Made by a program: the position numbers and the translations under genes. A stretch of 64,000 bases of DNA from Solenopsis invicta (Eukaryota > Arthropoda > Insecta > Hymenoptera > Formicidae), in the NCBI RefSeq assembly GCF_016802725.1, contig NC_052668.1, positions 1,364,001 through 1,428,000 on the forward strand. Direction: 5' to 3'. The notes under the pieces were generated by a model that was not told the origin of the DNA, searched no databases, and was given only the letters and a program-made list of their open reading frames with translations. Every line of letters starts with the position of its first letter. Positions within the stretch are counted from its first letter, which is position 1. Below are positions 1-10,307 of this stretch, piece by piece.

Positions 1-1109
1 ACTAGTCATCCCCACTTTTCCCATAAAAAATTGGACCAACATTAATTCGATATATCAAGATATAAGCCCTGCCCCGATAGCTAAAAAGTGAAAATTCAAA
101 CGTATCAAAGTTAGAGGAAGATTGCTGACACTATCATACATTGTCTTTAAAGTCTATTTCTTACACAATAGCTACAAATAAAACTGTAAAAACAAATACA
201 AATTCGAAACTGTCTTCTATCAGATAATATAGCAATTTTTTTCTTAAATTTTTGAAATATTTAAATATAATAATAATTAACTTTTTCATACAGTAAATAA
301 AAATAAACTAATAAAATAAATCTTAAAATCAAGAAGATAATTAAAACAATTTTAAAAATCACAAACGTAGAAAACAAAATAATATTAAAACTAATATATA
401 AAATATTAGTAGTAATATGTAAAATTTGTATTTAACTGATTGCATACAGAAGCAATTATAATTTTTTACCTGTTTAAATTATCTAAAAAAGTTGTTTTTA
501 TCAGTACTAATAAAGTGTTATACTTATAATTTCAAAAAAATAAGAGAGTGTCTTTATAGGAAAAATATATATAACAATTCAATATTCGTAGAAATTTTCT
601 AGTTACAAAACAATAGAAATAAAATAGAAATAAAATCCTTAAGTATAAATGAAAAATAGTGATAAAAAAGTAAGAAGAAATAAGTACAAAGTTGTAAAAA
701 TTTGTAAAATATATTTATTTATATTATCTATTATCTTTTAAAATAATGGTTTTTGTATAAATATATCTGACAAAATTATCGTGTTTTTTCAGAGAAAATA
801 TTTTATCCTCATATTTTAATTTTACTCATAAATATTTCGACATGAATAATTTTATTAATGCGTACTCATGGTTTTCTAATATATCTGTATTTAAAACGTG
901 TTCCTCGAAATTTGTAAAAAGCAGTCGTACATTTGAGTTTCTTAAGACATCATTTACAATCCGCACATTTATATTTTTACATTTTAATTTATCTTCTAAT
1001 TTGTATATGTTGAGAATTCAGTTATTGAAGTTATGGCATACAAATCTACTTGTAGATGTATCTTAAGGATTCAAAATTCACACGTTTAATAAAAGTTGAA
1101 GTAGCTTCT
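1..1109. other. AT-rich stretch, no gene seen
   Basis: Low-complexity AT-rich sequence with no coding pattern that I can support. The one longer open frame (842-1066) has low-complexity composition and no recognisable motif. Confidence 0.6.
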
Positions 1110-2213
1110 TCACATTCGTTTAAAAGATTGTGACATATCAAGCATTTTAACTTTTGTAATATTTTTTTTTTCTACAAATCCTAAAATATAAAAAACAGCG
1201 TGACTGAATGATTTATCTATTACTGACATTGATAAATTGTCTACAATTATAGAATTAATTTCTTTATCATCGTTGTATTCATTACTGTCGTGGCCATTGT
1301 TCGTAATTAAATCGGATATCTTTTTTGCCAAGTAAAACCGTTAAAATTAAGATGTTTTCAATTGGTATACAATTAGCTTCAGCAGAAGATTTAACCTCAT
1401 TATGGTGTAATAATCGTTTATACGCTGCTCGTAAATGTGTACAACTTGGGTCATTATTAAATGCACCCATTGGTTGAATACATGAGAAAAAAGTTTCTAT
1501 ATGATCTTGGGATAATTTATATGCTAAAATACATTCCACATACCCTGTCTCTACGAAAGAGTGATATATTAATTTAAAATTTTTTTGATTATAAAATAAA
1601 TAAGCCAATCTTTGTTTTAATTCTATAATAAGTTTACCATTAATTTCTAAACAAATTTTGAAAAAATAACGTATTGCCTCATGATAGAATTCAAAATAGT
1701 GAAACGCTGTACTTTTCATTAACGGCTTTTTAAAACCATTTGCAAATAGATTTCTCGAGTTCAATCAAAAGTATTGTTTACCATTCTACAAAATTTAACT
1801 ACAAATTTAGCTGTTGCTAAATTTTGTACATACAACCAACAAAATCAGGATGTCCATCATCCTAAAGTTGTTTTAAAGCTGCAGCGCAGCTTTTGCTTAA
1901 AGTTTGTGCTGTAAATTTAACGTTCATTTAGTTTCTGAATCATTTTACATATTTCTGATTTAATTTATTACGTAAATGATAGCCTCCAGATTCTTGTAAT
2001 TCTACTAAATTCTTAATATACTTAAAATTGATAACACAATCCTGATCGTCATATAATCTTGATTTTGATCTTAATACATTTCTTATAAGTTTCAACCGAG
2101 GGGAAATTCACAGCCGGCATTGGTGTACAAAATTTCGGCAGTGGACTGCCGAAAAAAGTAAGCAGTGACCTATATTATTGACGGCATTGTCGTCAGTGGT
2201 TGGGGAGTGGTGA

Positions 2214-2516
2214 GCTCACTTCAGAGTCGGTTTTTCGATCATGGGGTTGAGCACAAAATTTTTTTCTTGCATATTCCGAAAGTACATAAATAAAAGAATA
2301 TTTTAAGCCTATAATCAATTTCATAATTGCTTTCTTTCTGGTAGTTTACTCTTGTACCTGAACGGTGGGGTGCTCACTTCAGGGTCGGTTTTTCGATCAC
2401 GTGGTTGAGCACAAAAATCTGGTCTTGCATATTTCGAAAGCACATAAATAGGAGAATATTTTAAGCCTATAATCAGTTTCAGAATTGCTTTCTTTCTGGT
2501 ACTTTACTCTTGTACC
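2214..2516. repeat. Tandem pair of about 145-bp units (158-bp period)
   Basis: Units 2214-2358 and 2372-2516 align along nearly their full length, both starting GCTCACTTCAG and ending CTCTTGTACC, with scattered substitutions. They lie inside the 1.27-kb transposon. Confidence 0.8.
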
Positions 2517-2840
2517 GTTAATGTGTATTCGTACTTTCGGGACGATTTTCTGGTCGAAGAGATTGAGTACGAACATTTATTTATATATCGTTGGAAAGCA
2601 CATAAAAAGCACTTAATTCTAGTGTATTTATTTTTTTATTTTATTAATTATTTATATGAGTTGGTGCTGGCTTAACGTTAAGCTGGCACCCCCACCTTCA
2701 ATCTCATTTTCCTGCTAAACCGCTCGAGCACAAAAATTTCAAATAGGGTACATAATTAGCACATAAAAAGCACTTAATTTTGGCATAAGTGGCGTTTCGA
2801 TTTTTTGTGGTGGGGGTGCTAACTTAACAGACATTGTTAT

Positions 2841-3088
2841 TTTTAGTATTCTATTGTTTGAAGTTAGGTATACCTATGCATAAGACATCACATAATAATG
2901 TGCAATTACAGTAAAATGTATAGAATTTTTAAAGAAGAATGTTTAAAATTTATTTTGATTACAAACAAATACAATATCAAGGTCATTATTTTGATTATTT
3001 TTATTATTATTTTTAGTGTTCCATTGTTTGAAGTTATATGCATAAGACAGCACATAATAATGTGCAATTATATTAAAATGTATAGATA
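2841..3088. repeat. Second tandem duplication inside the same transposon
   Basis: The segment 2841-2927 recurs at 3011-3088. Both begin TTTTAGT and contain GCATAAGACA and CACATAATAATGTGCAATTA. A different unit from the pair at 2214-2516, so the element grew by at least two separate duplications. Confidence 0.75.
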
Positions 3089-3601
3089 CAGTTCGTAAAT
3101 AAAATTTTTGGAAGTTTTTTGTATAATTGTGTAGAATACTTCGGGAAAGCTTTAGAATTCTTGTGCAGGCATTGGCGTATGATAATGGGCACGCGGTAGT
3201 GTTCATAATTGCATGGCATTGCCTTAATTTTAATATAGGATTGACGGCATTGTAGGCATTGACTAAAAATAAGCATTGTCGGCAGTATACAAAAATGTCG
3301 GCAGTGTTTTACAACAATGCCAAAAATCGGCATTGGTGTACAAAATTTTGGGTTGTGAATTCCCCCTCGGTTTCAACATATGTGCAACATCAAAAAATAT
3401 ATAAACATTATCACCGCCAGATAGATGTGGAAAGTACGCTTTACCATTAAATACATCAGCATTTAACCTATTGAACATTGAAATATTTACAGATAATCCA
3501 TCGAAAGTCATCGTAATAATACATACATCTAAAGTGCTGGTAAAATCTATTATTTTTCTTGTAATTTTTGCGCGTTTATCTGCTATTAACCCGGCCACCA
3601 A

Positions 3602-4342
3602 AAATTACGCTACGGGTATTTTTCACCTTTCATTGATTCCAGTTAACTAAAACATTAGTACTTCTTTTGCAAATAGTAAATTTTCTGGTTGAAACCGGAT
3701 TGTGACCGAACGAATGTCTGATTATTCAACAATGTCTCGCTTTATTTTGAATTGCGTAATAATTGCGTAATAATTTGTGTCTTTACTTGATTTAATAACG
3801 ATTGCCAGGTAATTTCACCGAATAATTACCATGGTATTATTATACCTATTACACGTCTTGACTTTCTATACTTACGAATCCGCGCGAAATTTGAAAACAG
3901 TTTATAATGGATATAAACGTTATTGTCGCTTTTTATTTTACTTTAATCGTAATTTATTAATTCTCAGTGGCTTTATGACTGCCTTAGAGCATTAAAATAA
4001 TTAACATAACTCGCTATATTTGTACTATGTACGGAATCTATAAACAAAATGTAAAGTTATAAAATAACTTTGTGGGTTACTTATTTAATAACTGAAACTT
4101 AACTTCAAATTTGGATAATTGAACTTATTCTGTAGTGACTTATAGTCAAGATTAAATTGTTATAATAATACTATAAAATCATTATAAACTTAACTTATTA
4201 TTACTCATGGTCTAAACTATACTGTAATTTATTTTATTACTTTGAGGCCTATTTTTAACTGATAGTTAAATTTGTAATAGTAACTGAATAGATATATTAT
4301 TTAATTAATTTTAATTTATTTACTCCGCTGGGATTGTTTCTT
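3602..4342. other. AT-rich stretch, nothing identified
   Basis: No coding or repeat structure found. If the P-like remnant once had 5' exons, they are not recognisable here. Confidence 0.5.
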
Positions 4343-4639
4343 TCACTTGATTTTTTGTGGTTCAATTGTCGTTTGATTCCCCTTTGTCCTGTATATTATT
4401 GCCGTTTTTTTTATTTGTGGCTGCATTGGCTGCTCAAGGTTACCAGAAGCTTGCTCGTCGACAATTTTCTCCAGCTCTGTCATTTGCACTTCCTCAAAGC
4501 TTGGCTCGTCGCTGTCATTCAGTTCTGCGTCTATTGATGTCTCGATTTCCTTTTGGAATGTACTTTCGAGGCTTGCCATGCTTTGCGAAGGCTTTACTAC
4601 GGGGCGGGGAGGTCTCCTTGTGGTAATGTGGTGGTGCAT
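4343..4639 (-). CDS. Hypothetical protein, 98 aa
   Basis: An ATG-started minus-strand ORF that I do not recognise. It starts MHHHITTRRPP, is rich in acidic residues in the middle (ELNDSDEPSFEEVQ) and ends in a basic tail. It lies about 320 bp downstream of the larger unknown ORF at 4956-5594 on the same strand. The two may be parts of one transposon-derived or spliced gene. Alternatively it is a chance ORF in degenerate repeat DNA. Confidence 0.25.
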   Translation of the reverse strand: MHHHITTRRPPRPVVKPSQSMASLESTFQKEIETSIDAELNDSDEPSFEEVQMTELEKIVDEQASGNLEQPMQPQIKKTAIIYRTKGNQTTIEPQKIK

Positions 4640-4955
4640 CTACGCAAAGTCACCACCAGCTGAGGTTGCAATTTTCCCGCTAAATTATTTTTAAATTTGC
4701 ATTTGAAAGTAATTTTTCTTTGTTTGTGGGTCTGGTCGTTTGGTAATTTCTTGCTTACTATCTTATATTTTTGTTCTACTTTTTTCTTGGCTTGTAATTT
4801 TTAACTTTTTACTCATAAACTTGCCCTGACTATTTTTTTGTTTTATTTTTGCTATTTCGAATTTAATTTCCAATTTTATTACCTTGAGCGTTTTCCTAGT
4901 TTTCCATTCTCCTTTTTCTTTAATGAAGTGACTCTCGATTGATGCCGATCTTCTT

Positions 4956-5594
4956 TCATTTTTGATTCTTCTTTACTTTTGTTGTGGTCATCACTGTTGT
5001 GAGTGGTGTAGTTGTGGCTGTCATTTCTGTAGCTCTTATATTTGTCACAACTGCGGTGTGGCTTGTGGAAACTGTGGGTATTGATTGCTGTGTTACATTT
5101 CTATTTATCTCCCCTGTTGTCAGTTGTGGTTCTGCTCCTTCGGTGAATTCTTTATCCAAGCCATAAGTCCTTATCGCTGTTTGTTTTCTTATTTTATAGT
5201 TTAAAATACATTCACGTGGTTTGCTGTCTTTGTTTTTTCTTATATCCTTAACATTAATTGAAACACTAATCTCATAATGTGGCTGTTCTTCCTCATCCTT
5301 AATGATAAACTTGTCAACGAGTGGGTATTTATCTTCATCCTCGTAATAATTTTTGATGGTGTTGTACTTTTCTTTCCATCTCTCTTTCTCTGCTAAAATT
5401 TGCTCGTCTGCTTCATCTTCTTCATTGATGGGCGACGTTTGATTCACAAATGTTTCAAGCGCCTTGATTCTCTTGCGCTTCGCTTGAATCACCCGCTTCC
5501 ACGTTTTCCTGCGGTTCAATTCTTTGTGAATTTCATCTTCACGTTCGCACAGCTGTACATACAAATCTTTTCCATATGGCGGCTCCTGTTCCAT
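4956..5594 (-). CDS. Hypothetical charged protein, 212 aa
   Basis: The longest unassigned ORF outside clear transposon genes. It begins MEQEPPYGKDLYVQLCER and an upstream in-frame stop supports this ATG. Residues 1-95 are highly charged and helical in character (ELNRRKTWKRVIQAKRKR). The middle contains HYEISVSINVKDIRK, which looks like a short beta-rich segment. The last 50 residues are Thr-rich and probably disordered. I recognise no domain. A further minus-strand frame (5814-5539) overlaps upstream. It could be a fossil retroelement or transposon accessory protein, or a lineage-specific host gene. The stop codon TGA overlaps an ATG (ATGA) that opens only a 26-codon frame. Confidence 0.4.
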   Translation of the reverse strand: MEQEPPYGKDLYVQLCEREDEIHKELNRRKTWKRVIQAKRKRIKALETFVNQTSPINEEDEADEQILAEKERWKEKYNTIKNYYEDEDKYPLVDKFIIKDEEEQPHYEISVSINVKDIRKNKDSKPRECILNYKIRKQTAIRTYGLDKEFTEGAEPQLTTGEINRNVTQQSIPTVSTSHTAVVTNIRATEMTATTTPLTTVMTTTKVKKNQK

Positions 5595-5814
5595 CTTCCT
5601 TTTTTATTATTCTTGAGCTTTGTCTTACTTTTCCACGTGTTTTGCTCTGGCTGTGGGTTTTCGGTTGTATCAGCTGATTGTGACTGGGTTTGTGTTGTTC
5701 ACTAGATGAGTGTGTTCCAAAACATGGTATCTTGCATGGTAAAAAAACAAGAGTATGCTTACGCGCATACAACCAATCAGAATTGTCAAAGTGTGACGTC
5801 AGGATAGCGATCAT

Positions 5815-6158
5815 GAAACATTTTCATTTTTAACTATTCACGTTACAATTTTAGGTAAAAATGTTAATGTGAAAAGTGAAAATCAAATATTACTTTTTGC
5901 ATGGTACATATTTAATAATGCACTGATTTGCGCATGATTTAATTTAAAAAGATGTACATATATTATAGTTTTATGTATCCATTACAAAAATGTTATTTCT
6001 TTTGTAAATTCCCAAAAAGTGAAATTTTTTACGTGTATAATTTTTTGACCCATTTTCATGAATAAATGTGCATCTTTTCATGTAAATTTTTCACCATTGC
6101 GTGACTTGATTAAAAATAAAAAATAACCTCTAATATTACTCATGCGTTAAGCCTTGTG
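5815..6158. other. AT-rich stretch, no gene seen
   Basis: AT-rich, with dispersed short GTGAAA and TTTCAC strings that suggest old repeat sequence, but no definable element. Confidence 0.4.
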
Positions 6159-6160
6159 TA

Positions 6161-6349
6161 CAGTCATGAGCTAAAAGGTTGTAACACATTTTCTTTGATG
6201 GTTTTTGGAATGTAGACTTGTTCATCAATCGGCAAACGTAATTGGTTTGATCCACAGGTAAAAACCAATTAAGTTCGCCGTTCGATGAGCAAGTTTATAT
6301 TCCAAAAACCATCGAAAAAAATGTGTTGCAACCTTTTAGCATACGACTG
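6161..6349. mobile_element. Hairpin MITE, TA-flanked (family B)
   Basis: 189 bp. Long inverted arms start CAGTCATGAGCTAAAAGG and end CCTTTTAGCATACGACTG. Flanked by TA on both sides (6159-6160 and 6350-6351), as expected for Tc1/mariner-type transposition. The right-hand TA is also the left-hand TA of the next element. Confidence 0.8.
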
Positions 6350-6351
6350 TA

Positions 6352-6682
6352 CACCCAAGGACTTTAGGTTTGTTCGAGTTGCTTGAAATCTCTAAAAATT
6401 TTTGCACTCGAGATGAGATAAATATATCTTCGATCGTAAGAAAGAGAGAGACGACAAAGAAATTAATTCAAAAAGGGCAGCAACACGAACAGGCCTTTTA
6501 ATTCTATCCATGGGGAAATTTTCCAAACTGAGAAGTCGCTATCTTTCTACATACTTGCATGATTAATGTAACAATTAGAGCTTATTGGTCGTTACGATAA
6601 TCATGAACTGCGAGTATGTAGAAGGATGGTGATTTTTCAATTTGGAAAATTTTCCCATGGACAGAATCAAAGTCCTTGGGTG
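6352..6682. mobile_element. Hairpin MITE, TA-flanked (family A, copy 1)
   Basis: Inverted ends CACCCAAGGACTTT and AAAGTCCTTGGGTG, flanked by TA (6350-6351 and 6683-6684). The left arm is interrupted by a 131-bp insertion at 6366-6496. A second, uninterrupted copy is at 47001-47202, which confirms the family and its limits. Confidence 0.85.
6366..6496. mobile_element. 131-bp Harbinger-like MITE (family H, copy 1)
   Basis: Inverted ends AGGTTTGTTCGAGTTGC and GCAACACGAACAGGCCT, flanked by a 3-bp direct repeat TTT (6363-6365 and 6497-6499). A copy of the same length lies reversed at 25470-25600. The terminus resembles the GGCCTGTT-type ends of PIF/Harbinger MITEs, and the 3-bp TSD agrees. Confidence 0.85.
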
Positions 6683-6752
6683 TACACGATGCCATGATGT
6701 AAGAAGAAAGGTGAAACAAGTAACCAGATGCGCAGTAGACCATACTCTAAAC

Positions 6753-6983
6753 TAGAGTCCCTAGAAGTAGAGATTGGATGCACGTGATTGTGTACCTAAA
6801 ATGGCAGCACCAATACGGATCCCTATTTAATCTTCTTTAGCCAATACGATAACAGCATACAACACGTTCAAGTGCACACAATGATAAACATACACACACA
6901 TAAAGCTCACGTACATACACTGACATATTCATCACCGACATTTTAGGGGCAGATGTCCAGACTCTCTACTTCTAGGGACTCTA
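6753..6983. mobile_element. hAT-like MITE (family C, copy 1)
   Basis: Inverted ends TAGAGTCCCTAGAAGTAGAG and its reverse complement. Flanking octamers CTCTAAAC (6745-6752) and CTCTAGAC (6984-6991) match at 7 of 8 positions. Other copies: 21164-21409 and 45510-47274. TAGAG ends with 8-bp duplications are typical of hAT elements. Confidence 0.8.
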
Positions 6984-7827
6984 CTCTAGACCAATCAGAA
7001 CTGGGTCCAAATTTTGAGATTTAATATAGCTACGGCTCCGGTACTGGGACGTATTTATACTTGCATTTATACGTGAATCGGAGATAATCGGTGAATCAAA
7101 GAAATTCAAAGCTACTTAAAAAAAGAAGAGCGTGAAGGTAAGGTTGAGACTTTTTACATTAATGAAAATTGTGATAATTGTTATTTCAAATTTTGTAAAC
7201 TTGAATTAGAAGAAATTTGGAAAGTTATAAGAATGAGCTTATGTGTATGACTAAATTGTTGTATTTCATGTTTATAACAACAGTGTTTATTGCAACAGTG
7301 ATTTGTGTTAAAGATGATAAATTTCAAGTATTTTTACATTTTTACATTTATTTTTTTTAACAACATCTACATTTTAAGTATGTGTGACTACATATGATTG
7401 TTTCGTATTTAAATTGCGCGGATATATTTGGACCCAAATTTCATTGGCTCATCACATCGAGCCACGCCTCTTACCGCGCATCGAGCCGCCGACGATACGC
7501 GTTGTTTCACTTTGTTTTTTACATCATGCACGATGCTAGAAATTGGTCTGAGTTCTCGATCCGAGAAAAAATTACTAAAACTCGAATAGTGCACACAAGC
7601 AACTCGGATAAAAATCTTGAATAGAAACCTCGAACAGAAAAATGCATCCCGTCCCATTTTTCTGTACAAGTTACTAGTTTCAATTCATTGTTGCCAATAT
7701 TAATTTCTTATAGTTGTGAATCATGGGTCATAGGCCCGTATTCATTCCGAAAGTTCTATCAAAAACAAAGAAATAAGAAGATCAGGAAGGAGCATTTGGC
7801 GAGAATTCCATGGTTACGCTTGAAACA
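6984..7827. other. Possible old repeat, no gene supported
   Basis: Diverged inverted segments CCAATCAGAACTGGGTCC near 7000 and GGACCCAAATTTCATTGG near 7430 suggest a decayed element. The ORFs here are short, lack motifs and run across repeat boundaries. Confidence 0.3.
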
Positions 7828-8110
7828 GGGGGTCGATCATGAAATTTTTTTCCTAGGGCGGAAACGTGAAAGGGTGACACTCTTTTGGACACAGCACGAT
7901 TGGACACCAACCAATCATCTTAACTTATCTAACCAAACCAACGGAAAAACTCTAGGAATCAGCCGCTGTGAGTGGTGGTGTCCAATCGTGCGGTGTCCAA
8001 TCGTGCGCACCCCAACGTGAAAAGTGAAAAATTTCTCCATTAACTTCAATGGTAAAGATTTTCACTTTTCACGTTTCCGCCCTAGAGAAAAAGTTTCATA
8101 ATCGACCCCC
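7828..8110. mobile_element. MITE family G, copy 1, filled by an insertion
   Basis: Inverted ends GGGGGTCGATCATGAAA and TTTCATAATCGACCCCC. The core GGCGGAAACGTGAAA is interrupted by the 142-bp element at 7872-8013. The empty paralogue is at 9572-9703. Confidence 0.8.
7872..8013. mobile_element. 142-bp Mutator-like MITE (family F, copy 1)
   Basis: Starts GGGTGACACTCTTTTGG and ends GTGCGCACCCC, flanked by the exact 9-bp duplication AACGTGAAA (7863-7871 and 8014-8022). Contains a 15-bp unit GTGTCCAATCGTGCG twice near the right end. Comparison with the empty family-G copy at 9572-9703 confirms both junctions. Confidence 0.9.
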
Positions 8111-8263
8111 AGAAGAAGCCTTCTAGTAACTTTAATAAATATTGGGATTTTTCGTTTCTAGATTGTCGATTGCCTTTGCAATAGTCGTTCATAACTTCAT
8201 TTATATAGCTTATACTCCAAAGTTCAGTCATAATTTTAAAAATTATCAAAATTATTATTACAA

Positions 8264-9048
8264 ATGGTGAGTTGTTGTGTGTGTGGCTGTACAAAAAAAA
8301 AACTGAAAATGTTACGTTTCATAAGTATTACTTATTCTTAAACGGTCAAATTAACGAGTCAAATTGATTGAATTAAATCAATTTGGCTCGTTAATTTGAC
8401 CGTTTAACATTATACTCTGTGTTTATTCACAATATAATACTAGCGTTGCCCTATGCTTTTTATTATTTACTTTTTTTTTGCATATTCTATTATACATATT
8501 AAAATGTTTATAGAGATAGTTTTTTACTATTATATTATAAATAAGCTTTTTTAAAATTATCTTTACACATTTTTATATCAAGGAATAGTTGCATTGTTCA
8601 AATAAATAAATATTAACATTAAGTTCATTTTTTTAATTTTACTTTATATACATATATGATTTAAACTTATCAAAAGTCAAGAAAAAGTATTAAATAATTT
8701 GCAAATTTTCAAAAGATTCGGAAAGAAGAAATTTATGGATTAATTTTGTTGACAAACTTGAATGGGCACCAACATCAAACTCAATAATTTGTTCACAACA
8801 TTTTGAAGAAAATCATTTTGATAGAACATCATGTATAGTCAGATTAAAAACAACTCCTATTCCATATCCTGCTATTCCATGAATTCACATTAATCAATTC
8901 AAATATGTATATCTATTAATATGTATTACAAATTGATAATTTGATTATAAATTTATTTATAAAACTTGTATTTTATAGATAAACGCTGAACATGTTGAAA
9001 GTAATAAAAATAATTTACAACCATCCGTTAATGACTCATTGACACATA
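8264..9048 (+). pseudogene. Decayed THAP-domain gene start (three exons)
   Basis: Exon 1 (8264-8324) encodes MVSCCVCGC, the first zinc-ligand pair of a THAP finger, but an A-run shifts the frame before ENVTFHK. Exon 2 (8705-8882) continues KFSKDSERRNLWINFV and ICSQHFEENHF, which contain the conserved Trp and the C-x2-H ligand pair, and ends in a TGA where THAP proteins usually have AIPTIF. Exon 3 (8979-9048) begins after AG and ends at a good donor GTAAGT. The exon 2 acceptor looks mutated (GCAA). The exon layout matches the first three exons of the P-element-like gene at 22913, so this is probably the N-terminal part of another P-element-like transposase whose catalytic part is gone. Confidence 0.7.
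8338..8407. repeat. 70-bp near-perfect hairpin in the THAP intron
   Basis: TTAAACGGTCAAATTAACGA and its reverse complement face each other around a short loop, with one mismatch in the arms. It looks like a very short palindromic element; no TSD was resolved. Confidence 0.8.
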
Positions 9049-9312
9049 GTAAGTATATATTTATCAAATTAACAGTTCTGCGTTTGAAATTACAAATGTG
9101 TCAAATGTTACTTTCTTAATATAAATAATTGAAGTAATTTAATAACGCACATTTCTATTTTAGTTATTTAACAATATTCTTATGATTCATATAACTTTCA
9201 GTTATGATGTATGTAGCATCAATGTACATCTCTACAATACATGCTATTTTTACAGAATATACATTGTTTTCTAAAATTAATTGATTATTTGTGTAATGTA
9301 CATATAACATAA

Positions 9313-9376
9313 AATTTTTAAGTTATACAAACATATATATATATATATATATATATGTTTGTATAACTTAAAAATT
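9313..9376. repeat. (TA)n-centred perfect palindrome
   Basis: AATTTTTAAGTTATACAAAC and its exact inverse flank a TA run of about 24 bp. Part of the arm recurs just downstream (near 9388). Confidence 0.85.
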
Positions 9377-9571
9377 ATATATATGTATATGTACAACTTA
9401 AAAATTTCATGTTTTGTATACTTAAAAATTTCAATATTACTACATATAAATCTCGTGTAGAGGTCACGAGAATAGAGGTTCAAATAATGGCGCTTAACGA
9501 TTTAGCAGCCATTTTAGGAGGGCTATTTCCGTTTCACGGAGTGTTACTAGTTACTAGAAAACCTCCTTCCT

Positions 9572-9703
9572 GGGGGTTGATCATGAAACTTTTTCCCTAA
9601 GGCGGAAACGTGAAAAGTGAAAAATTTCTCCATTAACTTCAATGATAAAGATTTTCATTTTTCACGTTTCCGCCCTAGAGAAAAAGTTTTATGATTAACC
9701 CTC
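9572..9703. mobile_element. MITE family G, copy 2 (empty)
   Basis: 132-bp hairpin with ends GGGGGTTGATCATGAAAC and GTTTTATGATTAACCCTC. The core GGCGGAAACGTGAAAAGTG is intact. It is the unfilled counterpart of 7828-8110. Confidence 0.8.
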
Positions 9704-10307
9704 TGATATTCTTACTTCTTTGCCCTAAGTTTACACACGGGGGTGAAACTAATATAGCGGTTTCCGGTAACACGGAAAAAGTGGGACCCACTTGAAAGTG
9801 GGAGTTAAAATGACCAATCAGAAAACGCCTTGATGTAAGTTGGTAAGAGTGAGCATCTGCTCACTCGATTGTGACCACAGCTGTTTGCAGAATGATACGA
9901 ATAGTGTTTGATGACGTTAAGCTATATCCACACAAACTTGCATAAGCCCATAAGCATATGCATAAAAAATGGACCAATCACGCGTTTAATATGAAGAACG
10001 CCATATTGCTGCATAGGACGTAAAAATAGCGTACGCACATTGTCGAAAAATTTTTACCACCTATGTAGCCGCATAAGCATATGCATAATAAGGTTAACCA
10101 ATCACGTGCTTAATATAAAAACTACAAAATTGCTGCACAACATATAAGCAGAACATGTGCATATGCAGAAAAATTTCATATTGTTGATATATTTATGTAA
10201 GTAAGATTATGTTATAGGACGGCGCTTGACAAATCTTCGTATTACGATCGTATCAAATAAAAAATATTTATTTTGTAGTTATTTTATCTGTTGAAAATAC
10301 TCTCAAG
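9704..10307. other. Left part of PIF/Harbinger remnant, subterminal repeats
   Basis: Contains CTATATCCACA near 9922, then two diverged copies of a GCATAAGCATATGCATAA ... CCAATCACG block (about 9945-9990 and 10070-10120). A reversed, related arrangement (TGTGGATATAG, about 14783-14796) lies beyond the transposase gene. These are probably the element's two ends, but I could not define an exact terminal repeat or 3-bp TSD. Confidence 0.45.

Larger units (their letters stand above)
2097..3369. mobile_element. 1.27-kb DNA transposon inside P-like transposase
   Basis: The ends are near-perfect inverted repeats: CGAGGGGAAATTCACA on the left and TGTGAATTCCCCCTCG on the right. They are flanked by the exact 8-bp direct repeat GTTTCAAC (2089-2096 and 3370-3377). 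Just inside both ends is GGCATTGGTGTACAAAATTT in the same orientation, so the ends combine an inverted terminal repeat with a direct subterminal repeat. No transposase ORF is present, so it is non-autonomous. An 8-bp TSD fits hAT, P or Kolobok-like groups; the family is not resolved. Confidence 0.85.
1110..3601 (-). pseudogene. P-element-like (THAP9-type) transposase remnant
   Basis: Read on the minus strand, 3601-3378 encodes a segment with FDGLSVN and VYIFFDVAHMLK, which resembles the central part of P-element/THAP9 transposases. Reading resumes at 2088 with IRN and a stretch through QESGGYHLRNKLNQKYVK. Around 1764-1282 lies the C-terminal hallmark LSQDHIETFFS...GAFNNDPSC. A second frame (1331-1110) carries the tail, so there is a frameshift near 1300. 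The gene is split by a 1.27-kb insertion (2097-3369), and removing that insertion leaves the reading frame continuous at the target site. The THAP zinc finger and the first catalytic segment are not visible, so this is a 5'-truncated, dead copy. The family call is from motif recognition, not a search. Confidence 0.8.

Noticed and set aside
842..1066. 74-codon ORF
   Set aside because: Low-complexity composition, no motif, near a decayed transposase on the other strand.
7688..8020. 110-codon ORF
   Set aside because: Spans the borders of two MITEs (families G and F), so it is not an ancestral gene.
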